Shown: one piece after another, positions 5,590 through 5,754 of the stretch | Layout of the letters: every line of letters begins with the position of its first letter | How positions within the stretch are numbered: the stretch's first letter is position 1 | NCBI GenBank assembly: GCA_023379075.1 | Contig: JAMCSO010000022.1 | Coordinates: 1,456 to 7,209, forward strand | Length of the DNA stretch: 5,754 nt | Direction: 5' to 3' | Source: Candidatus Martarchaeota archaeon | GTDB lineage: Archaea > Micrarchaeota > Micrarchaeia > Micrarchaeales > CABMGC01 | Notes under the pieces: generated by a model | Database searches by the model: none | What the model saw: only the letters and a program-made list of their open reading frames with translations | What the model was told of the DNA's origin: nothing | Made by a program: the position numbers and the translations under genes

Positions 5590-5754
5590 ATGAAGAACGT
5601 AACACTACCCATAGGTAGTATACCTATAATAGATAAAATAGAGATGGATTATGGCCTGATATCTGGCATCTTTGGGAAAACTGGAGGTAGGACGCGTAAT
5701 TTTGTTGGTGCAGTAAAACTCCTGCTCTGCAACAGGAGGGATAACGCGGTATCC
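5590..5754 (+). CDS. Probable transposase N-terminus (partial, IS1634/IS4-like)
   Basis: The frame is open from ATG 5590 to the window edge (55 codons). An in-frame TAA at 5560-5562 precedes it, so this is the first ATG. The start MKNVTLPIGSIPIIDKI, then a GLISGIFGK segment and FVGAVKLLLCNRRDNAVS, resembles from memory the N-terminal region of IS1634-type transposases, in which a short helical domain with a K-x-L-x-x-N-R motif precedes the DDE core. None of the catalytic core lies within the window, so the call is tentative. It lies head-to-head with the transposase remnant at 5278-5582 and differs from it, suggesting a second element inserted in or beside an older one. A TATA-like stretch (tctataagg, 5556-5564) is about 30 nt upstream. 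Confidence 0.45.
   Translation, partial: MKNVTLPIGSIPIIDKIEMDYGLISGIFGKTGGRTRNFVGAVKLLLCNRRDNAVS
5604..5627. repeat. Overlapping short inverted repeats near the start of the partial transposase
   Basis: ACTACC (5604-5609) pairs with GGTAGT (5614-5619) across a 4-nt loop. ATAGGTA (5611-5617) pairs with TACCTAT (5621-5627) across 3 nt. The two hairpins share bases and so exclude one another. They lie within codons 5-13 of the frame starting at 5590. They could form a regulatory structure in the mRNA or a protein-binding site, or be chance in AT-rich coding sequence. Confidence 0.3.

Overview
The window looks archaeal, and most like an ARMAN-type DPANN lineage (Micrarchaeota or Parvarchaeota). 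The reasons are AT-rich TATA-box-like elements lying about 26-32 nt upstream of start codons with weak or absent Shine-Dalgarno sites, heavy use of the ATA isoleucine codon, and a very large secreted, Asn/Ser/Thr-rich surface protein combining YVTN beta-propellers with short disulfide-type Ig-like domains. The lineage is an inference from style; there is no ribosomal marker here.

Left part (1-1478, minus strand): four consecutive small genes, each coding (or once coding) for a protein of about 120-130 residues with roughly four membrane helices. They fall into two families, here called A and B. In transcription order they run A (1478-1116), B (1119-733), A' (675-307), B' (from about 297 to beyond base 1). 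A and A' are clear paralogs, and B and B' are paralogs, so the region is a tandem duplication of a two-gene A-B unit with a period of about 810 bp. A and B overlap by a GTGA junction. At the matching A'/B' junction the B' start region is broken by an in-frame stop, so B' may be decaying or may use an unusual start. No function can be assigned.

Middle (1479-5267, plus strand): a compact 78-bp divergent promoter region separates gene A from a 1236-residue cell-surface protein. That protein has a signal peptide, a seven-bladed YVTN propeller, a small beta domain, two Ig-like domains, a second propeller with six visible blades, a Cys-containing beta-rich domain, a Thr/Ser-rich stalk, a C-terminal membrane anchor and a short basic tail. 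It is probably displayed on the outside of the cell and attached to the membrane. Repeats within the first propeller are nearly identical at DNA level in places, pointing to recent internal recombination.

Right part (5268-5754): a mobile-element scar. The minus strand carries the frameshifted C-terminal part of a DDE transposase (YREK-type motif with the Tyr changed to Cys). A second, different transposase-like reading frame then begins on the plus strand and runs off the window.

No rRNA, tRNA or CRISPR array was seen. The possible functional link between the small membrane proteins and the surface protein rests only on their shared divergent promoter region.
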